Below are positions 11,576 through 24,055 of a stretch of DNA of 64,000 bases, piece after piece. The translations under genes and the position numbers were made by a program. How positions within the stretch are numbered: position 1 is the first letter of the stretch; each line of letters opens with the position of its first letter. Source of the DNA: Echinococcus granulosus (Eukaryota; Platyhelminthes; Cestoda; Cyclophyllidea; Taeniidae); contig NW_020170445.1 of assembly GCF_000524195.1 (NCBI RefSeq), positions 393,969 to 457,968 of the forward strand, written 5' to 3'. The notes beneath the pieces are model-generated. The model worked only from the letters and a program-made list of their open reading frames with translations. It was not told where the DNA came from and made no database searches.

Positions 11576-12530
11576 GAAACACTGGAATGGAAGATGAAAT
11601 GCAAGATCAATGGTCATTGCTGAGTAGAGATGGACGAAGCGCGAAGTGCCATCAGGACGGTCAAAAAACTGGCGGCTGCAATTGTTCACAACAATCCAGT
11701 TGTGACGAATTTATATTTAAAGGAGTGAGGACTGAAGACCGAAGGTGGGTGGTGTTTCAGGGTAAATGCCCTAAAATTTGTGACAGCGGGCGACGAGTAG
11801 AATAAGATTTGGCAACATTTTAACAGCGGCCACAGCTACCTGGACAGAAAGCAAACTCAAATGCTGCAGTATACGTCTAAAGCTAGGTCCTTCATCTGAC
11901 GCACTCAACTACAAGTACAAGTAAGTGACACTTCGCAAACGCTTTCTTTTGCATGCAAGTGGAATTTCATAATTCCCAAGACATCAAGTAATACAAAACT
12001 TCCACTCTACAGCCTCTTGCAAAGGCAAATCAGGCGCTGATAAAAATTTTCACATCCACAGTAGACGCCTACTATCGTTAGGACAGTTGGCACTTCTCAT
12101 TTCTTCCATCTATTGGAAATGTCAATATATTCACTAGAGGTCTCAGGGGAGGTCAGATCGACAGTTGAAATTAACTATTCTCGGCATCCAAGTAGCTGTC
12201 TGCTGTCGACAAATAAATTCTGTCTTGTGCGCCACCGGTAAGTATTTAGAAGGGTATGAAGAGATTGTGTTACGGAGCCCAATGAAATTATGCACCACAA
12301 GGACTCATTCCACTTCGTCCTTGAGGCGAATTTAGTTGGAAAATTTAGTAGCATGTCCTACTTAGAAGTTAAATACACAGGTATACACACCTGTGATGGT
12401 TGTCAATAGTGTAGCTGTGTACTTATTAAACACACCATTTGCTCACTTCGGAGACTAACATTGCCTTAAGATGGGTATCTTCGACCCTTTGAGAGGATTC
12501 GGACCACAAAGCATTTTAAATAGACGGCGA
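11576..12530 (+). repeat. CZIB-type 3' flank and dispersed repeat
   Basis: This continues the CZIB flank seen after Z1, Z3 and Z6. It then passes into a dispersed repeat with a 'gaaattatgca-caca' segment and a 'acacacctgtgatggttgtca' segment, which also occurs near 46,000, 47,260, 53,115 and 59,600. No coding signal. Confidence 0.45.
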
Positions 12531-12539
12531 CTGCAAAGG

Positions 12540-13340
12540 ATCAACTCAACTCTTACCTTATCATTTCATCATTGGGAATGCACGTCAGACAACTTCTGAT
12601 GGTGAGCATCAGTCGAAATTTGTGTATCAGATCCAACGAAGACCACGGTCGAGCGTTGACTCGCAACACGTGACTTCCTTTCCTTTGCCCTACTACTTGT
12701 AATGTTACATACAGTCATTGGCCTTATAGTGAACGTATCTGCATTCCTCAACAATATCACCATTCAGTTGGAAGCCTCCATCATCTTATACCCCCTCAAT
12801 TACAAGTTGGCTATGGCAATCTACGTAAAGTGTACAATACACAGCACACATAAAGGTACCCAGTAGCGAATTCGCGCCAGCGATGATACTTCGCTTGCAC
12901 TAGCATAGATGGCTGGATTCGTACGCATTCGACGGATGGATGTGTGGGGCAAATAATGCAGTGATGGTCAGATGTGCTGCTGAAGGGACTGATACTAGTC
13001 AGCCAAAGAAATGGAGCGGTGGTTAATGGGCAGTAGCAGCCAAATAGGCATATTAAATTGTAAAGTTTACTCAGTGGGCAGAGACTGCCCCAAACCACGT
13101 GGTCTTATAATCACACACCTCGATGTGGAATTGAAGGGCTAAAAAGCATGTGGAAAATATCTGGCTTTCACAATCAAAAAGCCTTTACACGCAAGCACAC
13201 AATGGAGAGAAAATGCCCTTGATTACAGAGGGATACAATGGATAATTGGTGGTGGGATGGGTGGACAAACACAAGCATCCAAGACTGATAGGAAGCTGGA
13301 AATAAGTGCAGTAGACGATAACTCCTCCATCTCCTCTTCC
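12540..13340 (-). repeat. 3' flank of RING2, shared with RING3 and RING4
   Basis: This region downstream of RING2 aligns with 26,620-27,450 (after RING3) and 40,470-41,330 (after RING4), for example 'acttcctttcctttgc', 'cctcaacaatat' and 'cacctcgatgtgg'. It shows that RING2-4 duplicated together with at least 0.8 kb of 3' sequence. The RING3 and RING4 flanks are closer to each other than to this one. Confidence 0.6.
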
Positions 13341-13344
13341 AATC

Positions 13345-14329
13345 TCAAGTCATTGTATTCCGACGCAACTTCCTCATCCGCCTATTGGAGGGTTCTTGCA
13401 CCACGTAGACGTATTCCGATCGATCTGAGCCTTTTCTGAATTTACACCAGGCTGAAATCCCAAAGATGAAAAACTCGACGTAATTACCAAGTATAAGGCC
13501 CATTAATCCAGCGAAAAACGATGCCTGCAAAAGTCCTGACGAAGTACTGGTGAAGGCGACAGCACTATGCCAACTCAACCAGGCTGCGAGGAGTAGAATA
13601 ATGATTTCGAAAGCATAGAATTTCCACTAAATGAAAAAGATTGCATACGTCACACTCTACAATACACTGGTTGTGCGAACTAAGCTCGTGATAGATGGAT
13701 AAGTGGTGGATGGAGGAATGGATACATTTAAGATAAAATTAGGAGGCAGATGCCTTTAAAATGAGGAGACACATGATTGTTGAGTAAAGAAGGGCATTCA
13801 AATGGAGGCAACTACCCCAGATAGAGAGCGCCTAAGTGATTGTGAGAAATTGTTTGATGCATAGATTCACAAATGAACCAACAAATTGTTAGTACACACG
13901 CATAAGACACTTCCTTACTTTCCACAGCCTCACCCCTTTATTCTCTTTGACGTGTCTGCGTATTGCATACCTAAAATTGCACAACTCACACTTCCTCGAC
14001 CGACTGATTTTAATCCAACGCTGAATGCAGCACTGGTGGACATATTTCATACTTCCATCACATAGACACGGCGCAATTAATCGTCCACGAGACTCCATCT
14101 CCATATCATTTGATTCATCATTGGAATCGTAACATATTCGGCAAAAGGGGATGTCATGGCTGGAACTGGTGGGCGACGGCCCAAGCCTTTGAAGTTTGCT
14201 AGTTCCACGCGGCATTACGAAAAGAGAAACAGGGACAGTGGTGAAAGTGTAGGAGAAAGTGGTTGAAAGCTTTCTTAGCTCGCAATGAAACCTTGAACAG
14301 AGGATCGAAAGAGGCGGTAAATCGACCAC
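13345..14329 (-). CDS. MARCHF8-like: MARCHF1/8-like RING-CH membrane E3 ubiquitin ligase (RING2, type II)
   Basis: Exon 1 is 14,329-13,934 (minus), ending at donor GTGAGG; exon 2 is 13,626-13,345, after 'tttcatttag'. The intron is 307 bp and phase 0. The product is about 225 residues. The RING-CH finger is complete (C63, C66, C88, C90, H98, C101, C114, C117, counting from the first codon). Exon 2 starts W-K-F like RING5, has a first membrane helix at its start and a second, less clear one, then Y-V-Y-V-V-Q-E-P-S. It stops about 18 residues before the type I end, so the DTFTAMP tail is missing. The first codon after the acceptor 'ctgtag' is GTG; the first in-frame ATG is codon 39, still before the finger. 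Either a trans-spliced AUG or that ATG could start translation. The product is probably functional as a ligase; substrates are unknown. Confidence 0.85.
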
Positions 14330-14610
14330 CTACAGTTAGTTGAATCTTTGTGATCGCCTTCCCTCTTCCTCTCCTGCTTTAACCGTCTATTACAAGAAAC
14401 TTTCGTTAAATTTTTAAAAATTGCATGTCAGTCTGTTACTACATGTCTGCCATCTACAAAGCCTATCACTTCACACTGCAGTGACTCAAGTTCTTCCATT
14501 TGTAACCATTAGTAGCAGCGACTGCTGCAAGTCCACAAACAATTTGCTCTTCATAGGACTTCAATAATCTCTCTACCCACTACACTGAGCATTAAGCATG
14601 GCTATACTAA
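14330..14610 (-). promoter_or_regulatory. conserved 5' flank of RING2
   Basis: The sequence upstream of RING2 aligns with 50,230-50,620 (upstream of a dead copy) and 59,985-60,290 (no gene beside it). Shared pieces are a 'cacctaca/cacctgca' start, 'ccgtctatt', 'ctgccatct' and 'cactacactgagc'. Conservation in three copies suggests a promoter or 5' UTR region, but common descent alone could explain it. No TATA box is certain. Confidence 0.4.
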
Positions 14611-16480
14611 AATGGTGAATTTGGGATGGCCAAAGTGGAAGTAAGGAAGATTACTAGAACCTTGGTATATTACAATAAAGGCACCTCAATAAATCATCTT
14701 AAAAAGAAGTGTTGAAATAAATCTCAAAATATATGATAGAGTGAACATATAACCTTGAGTATTTTGTAAAGTATTCGTCAATTAAGGAATCGACAAGGGT
14801 CAACTTACGAAAAGATTTGAAGCAATGTAAGGTGGAGCGAATAAAATTCAAATTTTGCACGAAAAGTTCAACTCAGCTACAAGGGTACATTAAAACATTT
14901 GGATCTTTAGAAAGCATGTTACAATGAGAAATTTAGATTTTATTAAATAATATAATGCATTACCTCGTACCAGTTGCACTTGTGTTTGCCACTTGCTTCC
15001 ATTTCCTCTACATCCTTGGTGCACCACTGTCTGCCCATCAAATTTTGCAGCGGGTATCTTCTAGAACGATACTACAACAAACAATATTCGCTGCAGATTT
15101 GCAGACGCAAAAGATGGACAAACTTTATCATGATGAATAAATATACACCTGCGGAATTAAACAAAACATGGTTGGCTATTAAGAAAAAGATTTGTGAAAA
15201 AACTCATCTCTATTTGTGTAAGTTGGCTCAAATTGTTCCGCTGTGACATGCATTTTACAAGAATAGAATGGAAACCATTCCAGACGATATTGTAATGTAT
15301 GTTTATTGAAAAGCGTCTTAGAAGAAAAAAGGGCTCCGTGATTCCAAATCTGGAGGAGGAGTCGTCATGATTGCGCGAACAGGAGGAGAGATCGAAACGT
15401 GCACTTCACTGACTCGTGTCCACCATATTCACGATTACAAATAAGTATGACCTGGACAAACACTTTCGCTCATTCAAACGGCTTGAAAGCCAAGAAAGAA
15501 GAGCTGAATAAGGAATCTCCTTCAACATGTTAATATTTCATTGCTAGTATTAAGCCCTCGTCAGCAAAGGATATCTAAAAGCAGATTTTTTTAGTCTTCT
15601 GCTATTAACGATGCTAAACCTAAGGAATATGTTCTCGAAATTTGCATTTGATTGGCATTACTACGAACTACTTCGGAAAGTCTTATATTGGCTTTGCGGT
15701 TTAGCTTCATAATGCCTTTGCAGTTTTGTCTTTTGCGAGTGAATGACTGTTCACCGAACAACTACGAGACTACGGAAAACTTGAAGATGTCGTTTAAGTC
15801 AAATAATTAAAAAAACTATTTCCCAAACATGCAATTTTATCTCTTTTTCAAAAAGTCTGCACACTAAACTCGAGAAAAGATTAGATAATCTGATGTAGCC
15901 CGTTCGGCTTGCCATTTCTTCACAATGTGTAGGTGAGAATGAGATTGTTGGGGTCGCTAAGGCGAGACTGGCCAATATCAGCCTGTCCTTCAACAACTCT
16001 CCCTGTTCGCTGGTGTTGCAAAACCCTTTCCAATTTTGAGATTGTTTGGTCTCACAAAAGTAAAGATTGGGAATCGACACCTTCACATATTACACTTTGC
16101 TAGAGTGAGAAACTAACTAAAACTTACTGTGTCTATCCTCTGTACTATCAATTGGCAATGGTTGTCATATCCTCGCTCCGCGTTTTATTCGTGAGTGGCA
16201 GATCAGCCTTGATGATTCTACTACTCCTTCGTGTATCTGTCACATAATAACGTGGTGAGTTGTTGGTGCTACTTATCGGTAAAAATTTTAGGTAACATCG
16301 TTGACTCATTGGCACAACCTCATGCATATCGCTGATGTTTTGTTGTTGCTGTGCCCTTGTCTTCCGGTATTCACGTATTCGTGTTCTCACTCTACAGCCC
16401 TTTGATGTCCTGCTGAGAGCCAGGTGAGTGAAGTATCTCCTTCCGACGCCGAAATTTAGTGGGGTCTTGTGGAAACAAGG
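14611..16480. other. no recognisable gene
   Basis: Open frames of 95 codons (15,799-16,086, minus) and 111 codons (16,148-16,483, minus) occur, with no domain, paralogue or splice context that I can support. The rest is AT-rich. Confidence 0.35.
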
Positions 16481-16494
16481 CATCGATGGGACTG

Positions 16495-17290
16495 ATCCTG
16501 CCTTGCAAATACATGGGGCTCAAACTAAATAGGTCCCCGTTTTTTCTAAAAAGTACGAAGTAGATGCGATTAAAGGGTTCATGGGATCCCCCAACCCAAC
16601 ATTAAAGTATCAATTTTGTGGTCGTGTAAATTTGGTACGTTTAATGTTATCTGAAAATGAGTTTTATGCTGTTGAGCTTCATTTGTGGTGCGAAACTGGT
16701 TCAGAAATTTCGGACAAAAGATAATGAGTGAAGCAGAATGTATGTGCTAGATTACTTTGTAATCGCTAATTTAGAGCATTTACTTCTGCTAGCTTTGTCC
16801 TTCCAAAGTGTCAAGCCGTTGAATATCGGGATCACACATGAGACGTAATTTTTTCTTCTTGCCCAAATGCTTGCCGCCCAAGCTGTCGAAGTAGACTGTG
16901 TTTAATTATAGTGTCGTTAATGGGCAAATACCTACTGGACATGATAAGGCTTGCATCATTTGAAGGAATTGCCGTCTCATTATTCATTGAACCCTATAAA
17001 GAGAATAATTTGGGAAAATTGCTGTCGATTGTTAGTTTAAAATGTCTTAGAATTAAGTCTTAGCAATTTCCATCTCGTGATGAGTAGTGGGTTGTTTTAA
17101 ATACCAAGTGTGTAACTGGCCTCTTTGATGCCAACCCAACCGACTATGTGAGTCGTAAGTATCTTGATATACCTGTCTACTTAAATGACATAAGTGAAGT
17201 GTTGCCTTTAATTAACATCACTAAAATTGAAAGAACGGATGACAGAACACGATGACGATGGGCAGTGTTGCGGCGAGATCGCCGAGGTGC
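16495..17290 (+). pseudogene. CZIB pseudogene Z3
   Basis: Exon 2 (about 16,500-16,636) matches the intact gene but has TAG at 16,530-16,532 where the conserved tryptophan of D-K-W should be. The first cysteine of the second CXXC is tyrosine (Y-Q-F-C). Exon 3 (about 16,985-17,220) keeps almost the full length and reading of the CZIB C-terminus, for example P-Y-K-E near its start and L-D-I-P-V-Y-L-N-D-I near its end, but holds two in-frame TAG codons. No exon 1 was found. It is a clear pseudogene with the frame still largely traceable, so decay looks fairly recent or slow. Confidence 0.75.
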
Positions 17291-18455
17291 TGACGAAAAT
17301 TAAGTTGTAGAGTTAGAAACAAGCAAAGTAATAACAGCATTCTTCTTCCGATAGGTTTGTAGTTGTAGGAGCAAAGAGTGAACGCTGAAGGTGGGTGGTG
17401 TTCTACGGCAATTTTCTATAATTTGCGACTGCGATTGTAGCGTTTATTAGGTTTTGCCATACTTAAACAGCAGTTACTTTCGCTTAAACAAAAGATGAAA
17501 CCGAATATCATAATTTACGCCTTTCACCTTGTCTGCATTGCTACCTCTTAAACTAGTCAGCATTTGTGCGTGTTAAAATGGTGTTTGCTTATAAATGATA
17601 CCGCTGCTTTGAAAGACACTTTTGTTAATCATTTGATTCATCTCTTCCACATTTGTCACTCATTATTATTTAGGCAGTTATGACTTCTCGTTGCTTTTGC
17701 CCTCCCTCGATGCCTCCACCTTCACTACGACGTAGTGTAGGGTTATATTTAATCAACTAGCAGTTCTAGGTAGGTTGCTGTTCCATTCGCCATCGAAATA
17801 CCTTCAGCCGTACAAAAACGCTTTCAACAAACCACCCTCTTAATGACCTCTATCAGAGAACCTCAAAAAAAGAGTTAACACGGGGAGTTTTTGAATGCAT
17901 TTGTTAACTACTTTTCTCTTTTCAGTCCAGTGCTGGACTATTTTCATGTATCAATTTTGGTTGTCTTCGAAACATTAGGCCAATTTAGACAAGCCTCTAG
18001 GGTTCACGATATTTGTGTAACAAATTCTGATTTCTTAGATTAAAATGCTTGCTTCTTTCCGGCACAGTAAAGAAATAATCGCTGGGAAGAGAAGAGTAAC
18101 CAACCTCCGGCTTGATTTCTAAGTTTATAGCCAACCCTTAACTATTTCGCTTTTGGGAAATGGGTATCACTCGCAAAGGAATGATACTCAAGAAGTCCAC
18201 CAAAACGATTTATACTTTAATATTGCATAAGAAAAGTGCAGTTGTGATCTGCATAAAAGAAAAACAGTCTGCTGCAGGTTTGTGGTTAGTGGCATGCCTC
18301 AAAGACCATTCCAATGGACAGAAGTTTAACCCGCGAAGACTAAGGGAAACACTGCATTTACACATTGGCGATACTATCCATGCGATTCTTTGATCTTGTC
18401 ACACAGCTAGAAATTGATTGGACTCTCATTAAGATCACTCTACACAAACAATCGT
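17291..18455 (+). other. CZIB 3' flank, then no recognisable gene
   Basis: Bases 17,291-17,760 are the shared CZIB 3' flank ('gtgaacgctgaaggtgggtgg'). A 77-codon open frame at 18,160-18,393 has a lysine-rich start but no known motif and no second copy, and is not supported as a gene. Confidence 0.4.
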
Positions 18456-18459
18456 GTCC

Positions 18460-19640
18460 ATTACGATGGCATTGCCATTATACTTGACATCAGAAATTTG
18501 GTTGTCATGCTCTGTTTGCAACCGCGGCAGTTAAATTCACCTACTTGGAGAAGTCTTTGTGCATGAACATGGAAGATCCCAACGATGACGAAAATGTAGG
18601 CAGCAGCAGCATTCATGAAGGCATTCATAACCATTTTGATTGCAGAGAGGCTCCTTTCCCTACAATTTCGTGGTCTGGTAAATGCAGTGACCATAGGATA
18701 TCCTGCAAGGTAACACTGACCACAAATGGAAGGTGCAGCGACGATTGTCAGAGAGGAAGGCAGGATGCTCCGTAGTGAAGGACCCAAGTAATGCGACCAT
18801 CAAGAAAAGAATTTGGGTGATTGACATTAAGGACAGACTTTCAAAGCCAAGTGAGGTGATGTGGAGGTGGCGACGTAAAGAGATTGGTGTGAGGAGAGTG
18901 CAGAAACTGTAGAAATAAAGACTTTAAGGACACGAAACTCGAGTTTGTAGGCATGACAATCGCCGAGGATGATATCTCTCTAGTTCGAAACGATTAAGAG
19001 TTGGAAAGTGTGCGATAGTGTCAGTGTGATGAGGAGCGTCTTGGAGAGCTGTCTTGCAACGTGAAGTGAAAGTATCGAAGGGGTTTTGATCAGATTAATG
19101 GATCGCAGCAGAGCAGCAGTGTGAAACAGAGCTGAGCAGACGCTGGTTTTTAAATAGCCTCTTGGCCAATCGTTGTGACACTTTGTCCTCCTTTACCATG
19201 CAGAAGTCATTGCCGACTGGTCCTTCTCGGTGGTGCTAAATGAAATCGACCTTACGGGATTGTCATAGTTTAGAATTAGCAGTGAATGCTTGGTGAGTAC
19301 ACTGTTAACTGCTTTAGCGACAACCACAACAGATGTTTTTGTGTTTGTGTGTGACACCATAGTTAGATGATTTACCAATTTGCACCAATAACTACTCCAA
19401 ATGGAGAGGGTGGGACGAGTCCTTGTGATGCACAGAATCAGCAGGCCCCAGTCAAAGCTACCACCAAAACACCTCATAACTTTCGCTACAAAAATTGTGG
19501 AAAGCAATAGTCTTAGTTTTAACTGCTTCATTTACATGGAAATGGAGCATTAAATGCCAGTTTTAAAATGCTCACTCTCTAGGTCACAAATATGCTGAAC
19601 AATAAATTGACAAATGCTCTGCTACAGAACTGACTAACCT
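18460..19640 (-). repeat. block A: paralogous block with unrecognised coding potential
   Basis: This block aligns over about 1 kb with block B (37,540-38,560), for example 'cctcttggccaatcgttgtg' and 'gaccttacgggattgt'. On the minus strand both read related peptides: LTKHSL-(L/M)-ILN, NPVRSISFST and RRTKCHNDWPRG in one, and TIVAAPSI-x2-QCYL in another, all broken by stops. A stretch at 18,560-18,650 predicts a membrane-helix-like segment (M-N-A-F-M-N-A-A-A) that also occurs in block C (about 48,650). I do not recognise the protein. It could be a decayed membrane-protein gene or chance open frames in a non-coding repeat. Confidence 0.45.
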
Positions 19641-19789
19641 TCAGTGCTTACTCTTCATTCCTTACAATAAAAATTGTCAAAAGTAGAATGCTGTGGTCAT
19701 TTTGATTTGCCTTAATTCAACGACTTAATTTAAGTTTACACTTAAACAGTCGACACCCAGCATTGCCCATCGTCATCGCATCCCGTCAA

Positions 19790-20480
19790 TCATTTCGCCA
19801 ATCCTGGTGATGTTGGTTGAAATCTACACCTCACTTATGTCATTTAAGTAGACGGTCAAATCAAGACACCCATCACATACCGGTGGTTCGATCGACGTCA
19901 GAGGGGACAGAAGCAGCTCACCAGCCAATCACAAAGTGGGATTTGCTCGGAATTCACTTCAAGACATCAAGACACCGCGGTTTTTCCTAATTCTCCTCTT
20001 TTTGGATTCAAAACTCCCATTCATCCACCTGCATCTGGCTGAGTCAAATCAAATAAGCTAACATTGAGCGTGACTACACACCATCTCAATATTCAAACAT
20101 TTTCAAGTCTAGTAAGTTTTCATTCAATAACAGCACTTCAATTAGACGCAGTCTCTTCTACGACAGCTTACGCAACGACCAAATGAAAGAGGGAGGTAAA
20201 TTGTCGTTTCTCGAAGTAACGGTGATAATTAGGGAGTCCACTGCTCCATTCATGCACTTTAAAGGAAGAATCTCGATTGTGCAGCTGAAACACCATCTTC
20301 CATTTTAGCTACTTCCAGCACAGAGTAAGCATAGGCTAGTAAAACTGAAATGTGACATGATGCTTCATACTCGTGGTCAAAGCAGAATGTTTCGTGGACC
20401 AACTTCTCCTGACAACGACGATCAAAACTGATCTTGAGCTAAGAATGGGCTCCGAAATCGTTGATGGCAGAGGCTAATTC
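19790..20480 (-). pseudogene. CZIB pseudogene Z4
   Basis: On the minus strand an acceptor ends at 20,035 and exon 3 follows (20,034 to about 19,800). It reads out of frame with an early TGA, but the nucleotide match to the other copies is clear: 'cagatgcaggtgga', 'tttgtgattggctgg', and the tail 'cgtctacttaaatgacata'. A degraded trace of exon 2 may lie near 20,400-20,480 at the spacing expected from the intact gene. It is a pseudogene. Confidence 0.6.
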
Positions 20481-20499
20481 AAACCGAGGAGAGATTTGA

Positions 20500-21275
20500 G
20501 GCAGTACTTGAGATGCGCAGTCTCAAGAGGCTCTTACTTACTCCATAAGCTTGTCAAACACACCATAATGGCTTATTCGAATTGCCGCTTAATCACACTA
20601 TTGGTTTGCAATGAAAGCCCTCCATAGCATTTATTTTAATGTTCAACACTAACTTAGTGAAAGCGGAGCACTCTGCAACGGCTTTTTCGTGCTAAGTAGG
20701 GGGGAATCTACAAGCCTTACATTAAGTTAACCCATGTTCTGAATACAGCTTGCACCGAATCATGTCGCAGACGAAACGAGTGCGTTGTAGACAAACATGG
20801 CACCAGTGAAATCATCTTGATCAGAGCATAACTGATTCCCTTCGTTTCCCAAACACAGATTCGAATTAATCAGGAAAGCAATGATAGCTAGGGTCACACA
20901 AGGATAACAATACATGTCTTAATTGTGCCAACTTGCATACATGATAGACATCCTTGTGGCGATTGTGTTTATATCGCCATTGGATGAACGAAATGGAAAA
21001 ATTCAGCTACTTAAATGAACAACTTTGTGGCCAGTATTCATGCCAATGACACAACAAAAATTGCTAGATATAGTGCTTGAGAAATGTAAATATAACCACG
21101 CTGAATGGGTGTTACTGTCATTCCATGCAATTATCCATTCATTTACGAATTCTTTGAATACTCTGAAACAGCACTTGCACATAATGCGTCCACAAGCATA
21201 ACCCATTTCTGCAAAAGTGCGAGTGAGTGCTGTCCAATGAGCAGTTTCCATGGAACCTGCCAACTCCCAATATCT
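20500..21275. other. no recognisable gene
   Basis: No domain, relic or clear repeat seen. Confidence 0.35.
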
Positions 21276-21279
21276 GATG

Positions 21280-21920
21280 CGAATGAGTATGTATGGGTTT
21301 AAAAATGTGCATGCCCATTCATCCAGGCGACCGTAAGATCAGACGCTGGAGTGGTGTGCGCCTTCATAAATTACTCACTTACTTTGGCTAGAGCTCCAAA
21401 AGTAGCAATTGTAGCACACGGGGTGCGTCTCTAATCTTGTAGTATTTGGCACTCAGATGTCGCATTGCTCACCTCACAATTGCCATTATTCCGCATTCCA
21501 CCAAGGCCACGCCCATTCGGTATACTTGATGATCCGCACAACCTGCGGGAGGATCAATCGAGTGAATCAGTGGCTCACAATCAGGCAGAAAGTTACCTGC
21601 CTGCGTGTGTTTGAATAAAATTATCGTAAAATGCCATTGAATTTAATTAGAATGACTTATGCAAAATAAATATTCTAAATAGGCTTATTTTACTTGGTAA
21701 TTTTAATCTTATAATTTCACCGGGTGGTATATTCCAGCCTATTCAATGCTTTCAAACGAGCAAGCGTAGCCTTCTTGGCCATTATTTGTGACAGAGGATA
21801 TTTATCTAAAACCACTGGAACCAGCACTGAGATAAGGACCACGATTGGTGGAGGTGAGTTCGGATGCACACAGGTTTACACCATTTAACTCAACTTAGTA
21901 AACTGGGGAATGCATTTGAC
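21280..21920 (+). repeat. duplicated segment, copy 1
   Basis: This aligns with 38,700-39,320: a 'ggtgcgtgtctaatctcgtgg-atttggcagtca' type segment, 'cacaatcaggcagaaa', 'gtgtattccagcttat-aatgctt' and 'ttcggatgcacacag'. Shorter copies of its first part lie at about 36,230-36,360, 42,480-42,620, 46,960-47,200 and, inverted, 48,900-49,110. It forms part of the large 18.5-31 kb versus 37.5-44.7 kb duplication. No coding signal. Confidence 0.55.
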
Positions 21921-24050
21921 AATCAATTTCGATAGTGCCTGTGTGGCAGGATTTTGGAATGTGTCTATGAGGTAGTGAGCATAAAATTTAGATGTCCTCA
22001 TAAAACAACGTCAACCTCGTCAACAGCAGCACATAGAAGGGATAGCAGTATTTTAAGTGAAATTCACGTGCGTAACGATGCGCCACCTCGACGATTCGCG
22101 CTTATGATTTGCAGTCTCCTCCGATTCATTCATACCTCTTACACACAAATTTGCAGCTACTAAGTTTTGCAGCAGATATTTACCCAAAGAGCACCATCAA
22201 GCAGTTATCTCTCCGAAAATGTGAATTCTAAAAAGCGATGAAGAATTGGACAATAAATAGCAAAAATCACACTTAATGAACGATGGATGGTAAGTAATGA
22301 ACCGATTACCAAAATAAATTTTTCTGTTTGTTCTGGATGGCCCTGAGTGCCATAAGGTGATATGCCTAATGCAGGAGTAGATTAGTAAACAGACCAAACG
22401 ATGTGGCACCTGTTTGTTACCAGTCTCTCACGACAAAGAAAAACTTATGCAAAGCTGTTTCCACCTCATTCAACGGGTAGTCAAGAGTTGCAACAGTTTA
22501 AGAACGCATTATTGCAAGTATGCACTTATTTAGCATTGATACACATACTGTTAAAGAAATTTTATTTTGACATTTAATTTCAGCTTTACTACACTTTTGT
22601 AAATTTGTTCGTTTGGATCAAATGGATATTCAACAAATAATTGTGAAATTGGTGAAAATTCCAAAATATTCCAAATTTGTGGTCATTTTAGATGTCAAAA
22701 ATATGATAAATGGTTAAGGTGCCACGGAAAGCCACGCAAATAGCTCATTTGCGAGTGGGCAAACGTAGCAGAACATGAATGACCGGGAGGACGAAAGATA
22801 TCAGGTAGAATGTGCTGCATCCGCATCTAGCTCTCCCTCTCACACATAAGGCATTACAGCAAAGGTACCCTTCTGCCCACGAACGATGGTTGTGTAGGGC
22901 GAGACACATGTGAATTCATAACTTTACCCGAGAGAGTGGCTTATTCAAATTCGGCCTAATGACTAAAAGTTACCATCAACGATTTAATGGCTTTGGAACT
23001 CATTGCTCAAAAATACTTTGTCTTCTAGACATCTATGCTTGACTACACTTCCTCCACTTTCTCAATAACTCCTTCCTCCAAGTGTTTAATGGAATACTTA
23101 TTGCAGATACCGCTATTAATCCAATTGAAAAGGGAATCTTGTATCAGAACAGCAGTTGTGATGTGGAACATCTTATCTTCCTACTTAGGAATTCGAAATG
23201 TGAGAAGACAATTAAAAGTCGTCTAGTGATGTTCTTCCTCATGATCCAATACGATTGCAAAATCGCATCCCCTCTTCTCTTATCCGATCCTGTTGTGAAG
23301 GCAGCCCTTTGACGACTACACTTCTACACAAATTGTTTGTGTCTACGAGTCCAAATTAGGTTTATTCATCCACTGCTAAATAAGCCGCTATCAAGACTGG
23401 CACACCATACCTAAATCGTTGCCTATCTGTCATCATTGTATGAATCAGATGCTACAAATCTGCCAGAAGTGGATCAGAGCAAACACACGTGGCCTCGATA
23501 ACTAGCGTTGCACTCCATCTTCGCACCTCAGACTACGAATGTGCAAGGAACCAAGAACGACATGCAAGCACACTGTTTCAATCGGCCTTCTCTCCCGATT
23601 TGAGGGGATTACACGGACAAAGTGAATGCCCGCATTCGTCCATTTCCAGCATAGTCGTTAATAACGACTTGGAAGCTTGCTATTTGGTCTATTTTGGACA
23701 GATTCATTACATGAAATTATTCAGATCTTTTTCTAATGCTTCTCGCTGTGAAACATATGCTCAAACTGATTTACTCGAACGGTGTGTGATTCAATTTGTC
23801 AGCATTTTTTGTTTTTACTCATTTCGACACTTGAGAGCACTTTATGGGCTCATACATGCAGCGCGTCGAGTTCAGCCTGAGTTCTTATGAATTCACAGTA
23901 TGACAGGAAATATATTTACCTAAATACAAAAGGATCGAGAGGCTGCCGACACGTCTCGAAGGCCGTAATGCTATGCGGAATGCAACCAACGGAGGCCTCA
24001 GTGCCTACGTGGTCGATTGCAGAGCTAAACAAGCTATTAAGGCACAACAC
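21921..24050. other. no recognisable gene
   Basis: A 133-codon open frame (23,489-23,890, plus) has no recognisable domain. The stretch falls where the first copy of the large duplication is longer than the second. It might include the unrecognisable 5' part (gag, reverse transcriptase) of the retrotransposon that follows, but I see no motif for these. Confidence 0.35.
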
Positions 24051-24055
24051 TATTT

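Noticed and set aside
19890..19910. 'ggttcgatcgacg' and similar strings as tRNA B boxes
   Set aside because: No matching A box or cloverleaf at the right spacing.
23489..23890. 133-codon open frame as the reverse transcriptase part of the gypsy element
   Set aside because: No reverse-transcriptase motif such as Y-x-D-D is visible, and the frame does not join the RNase H frame.
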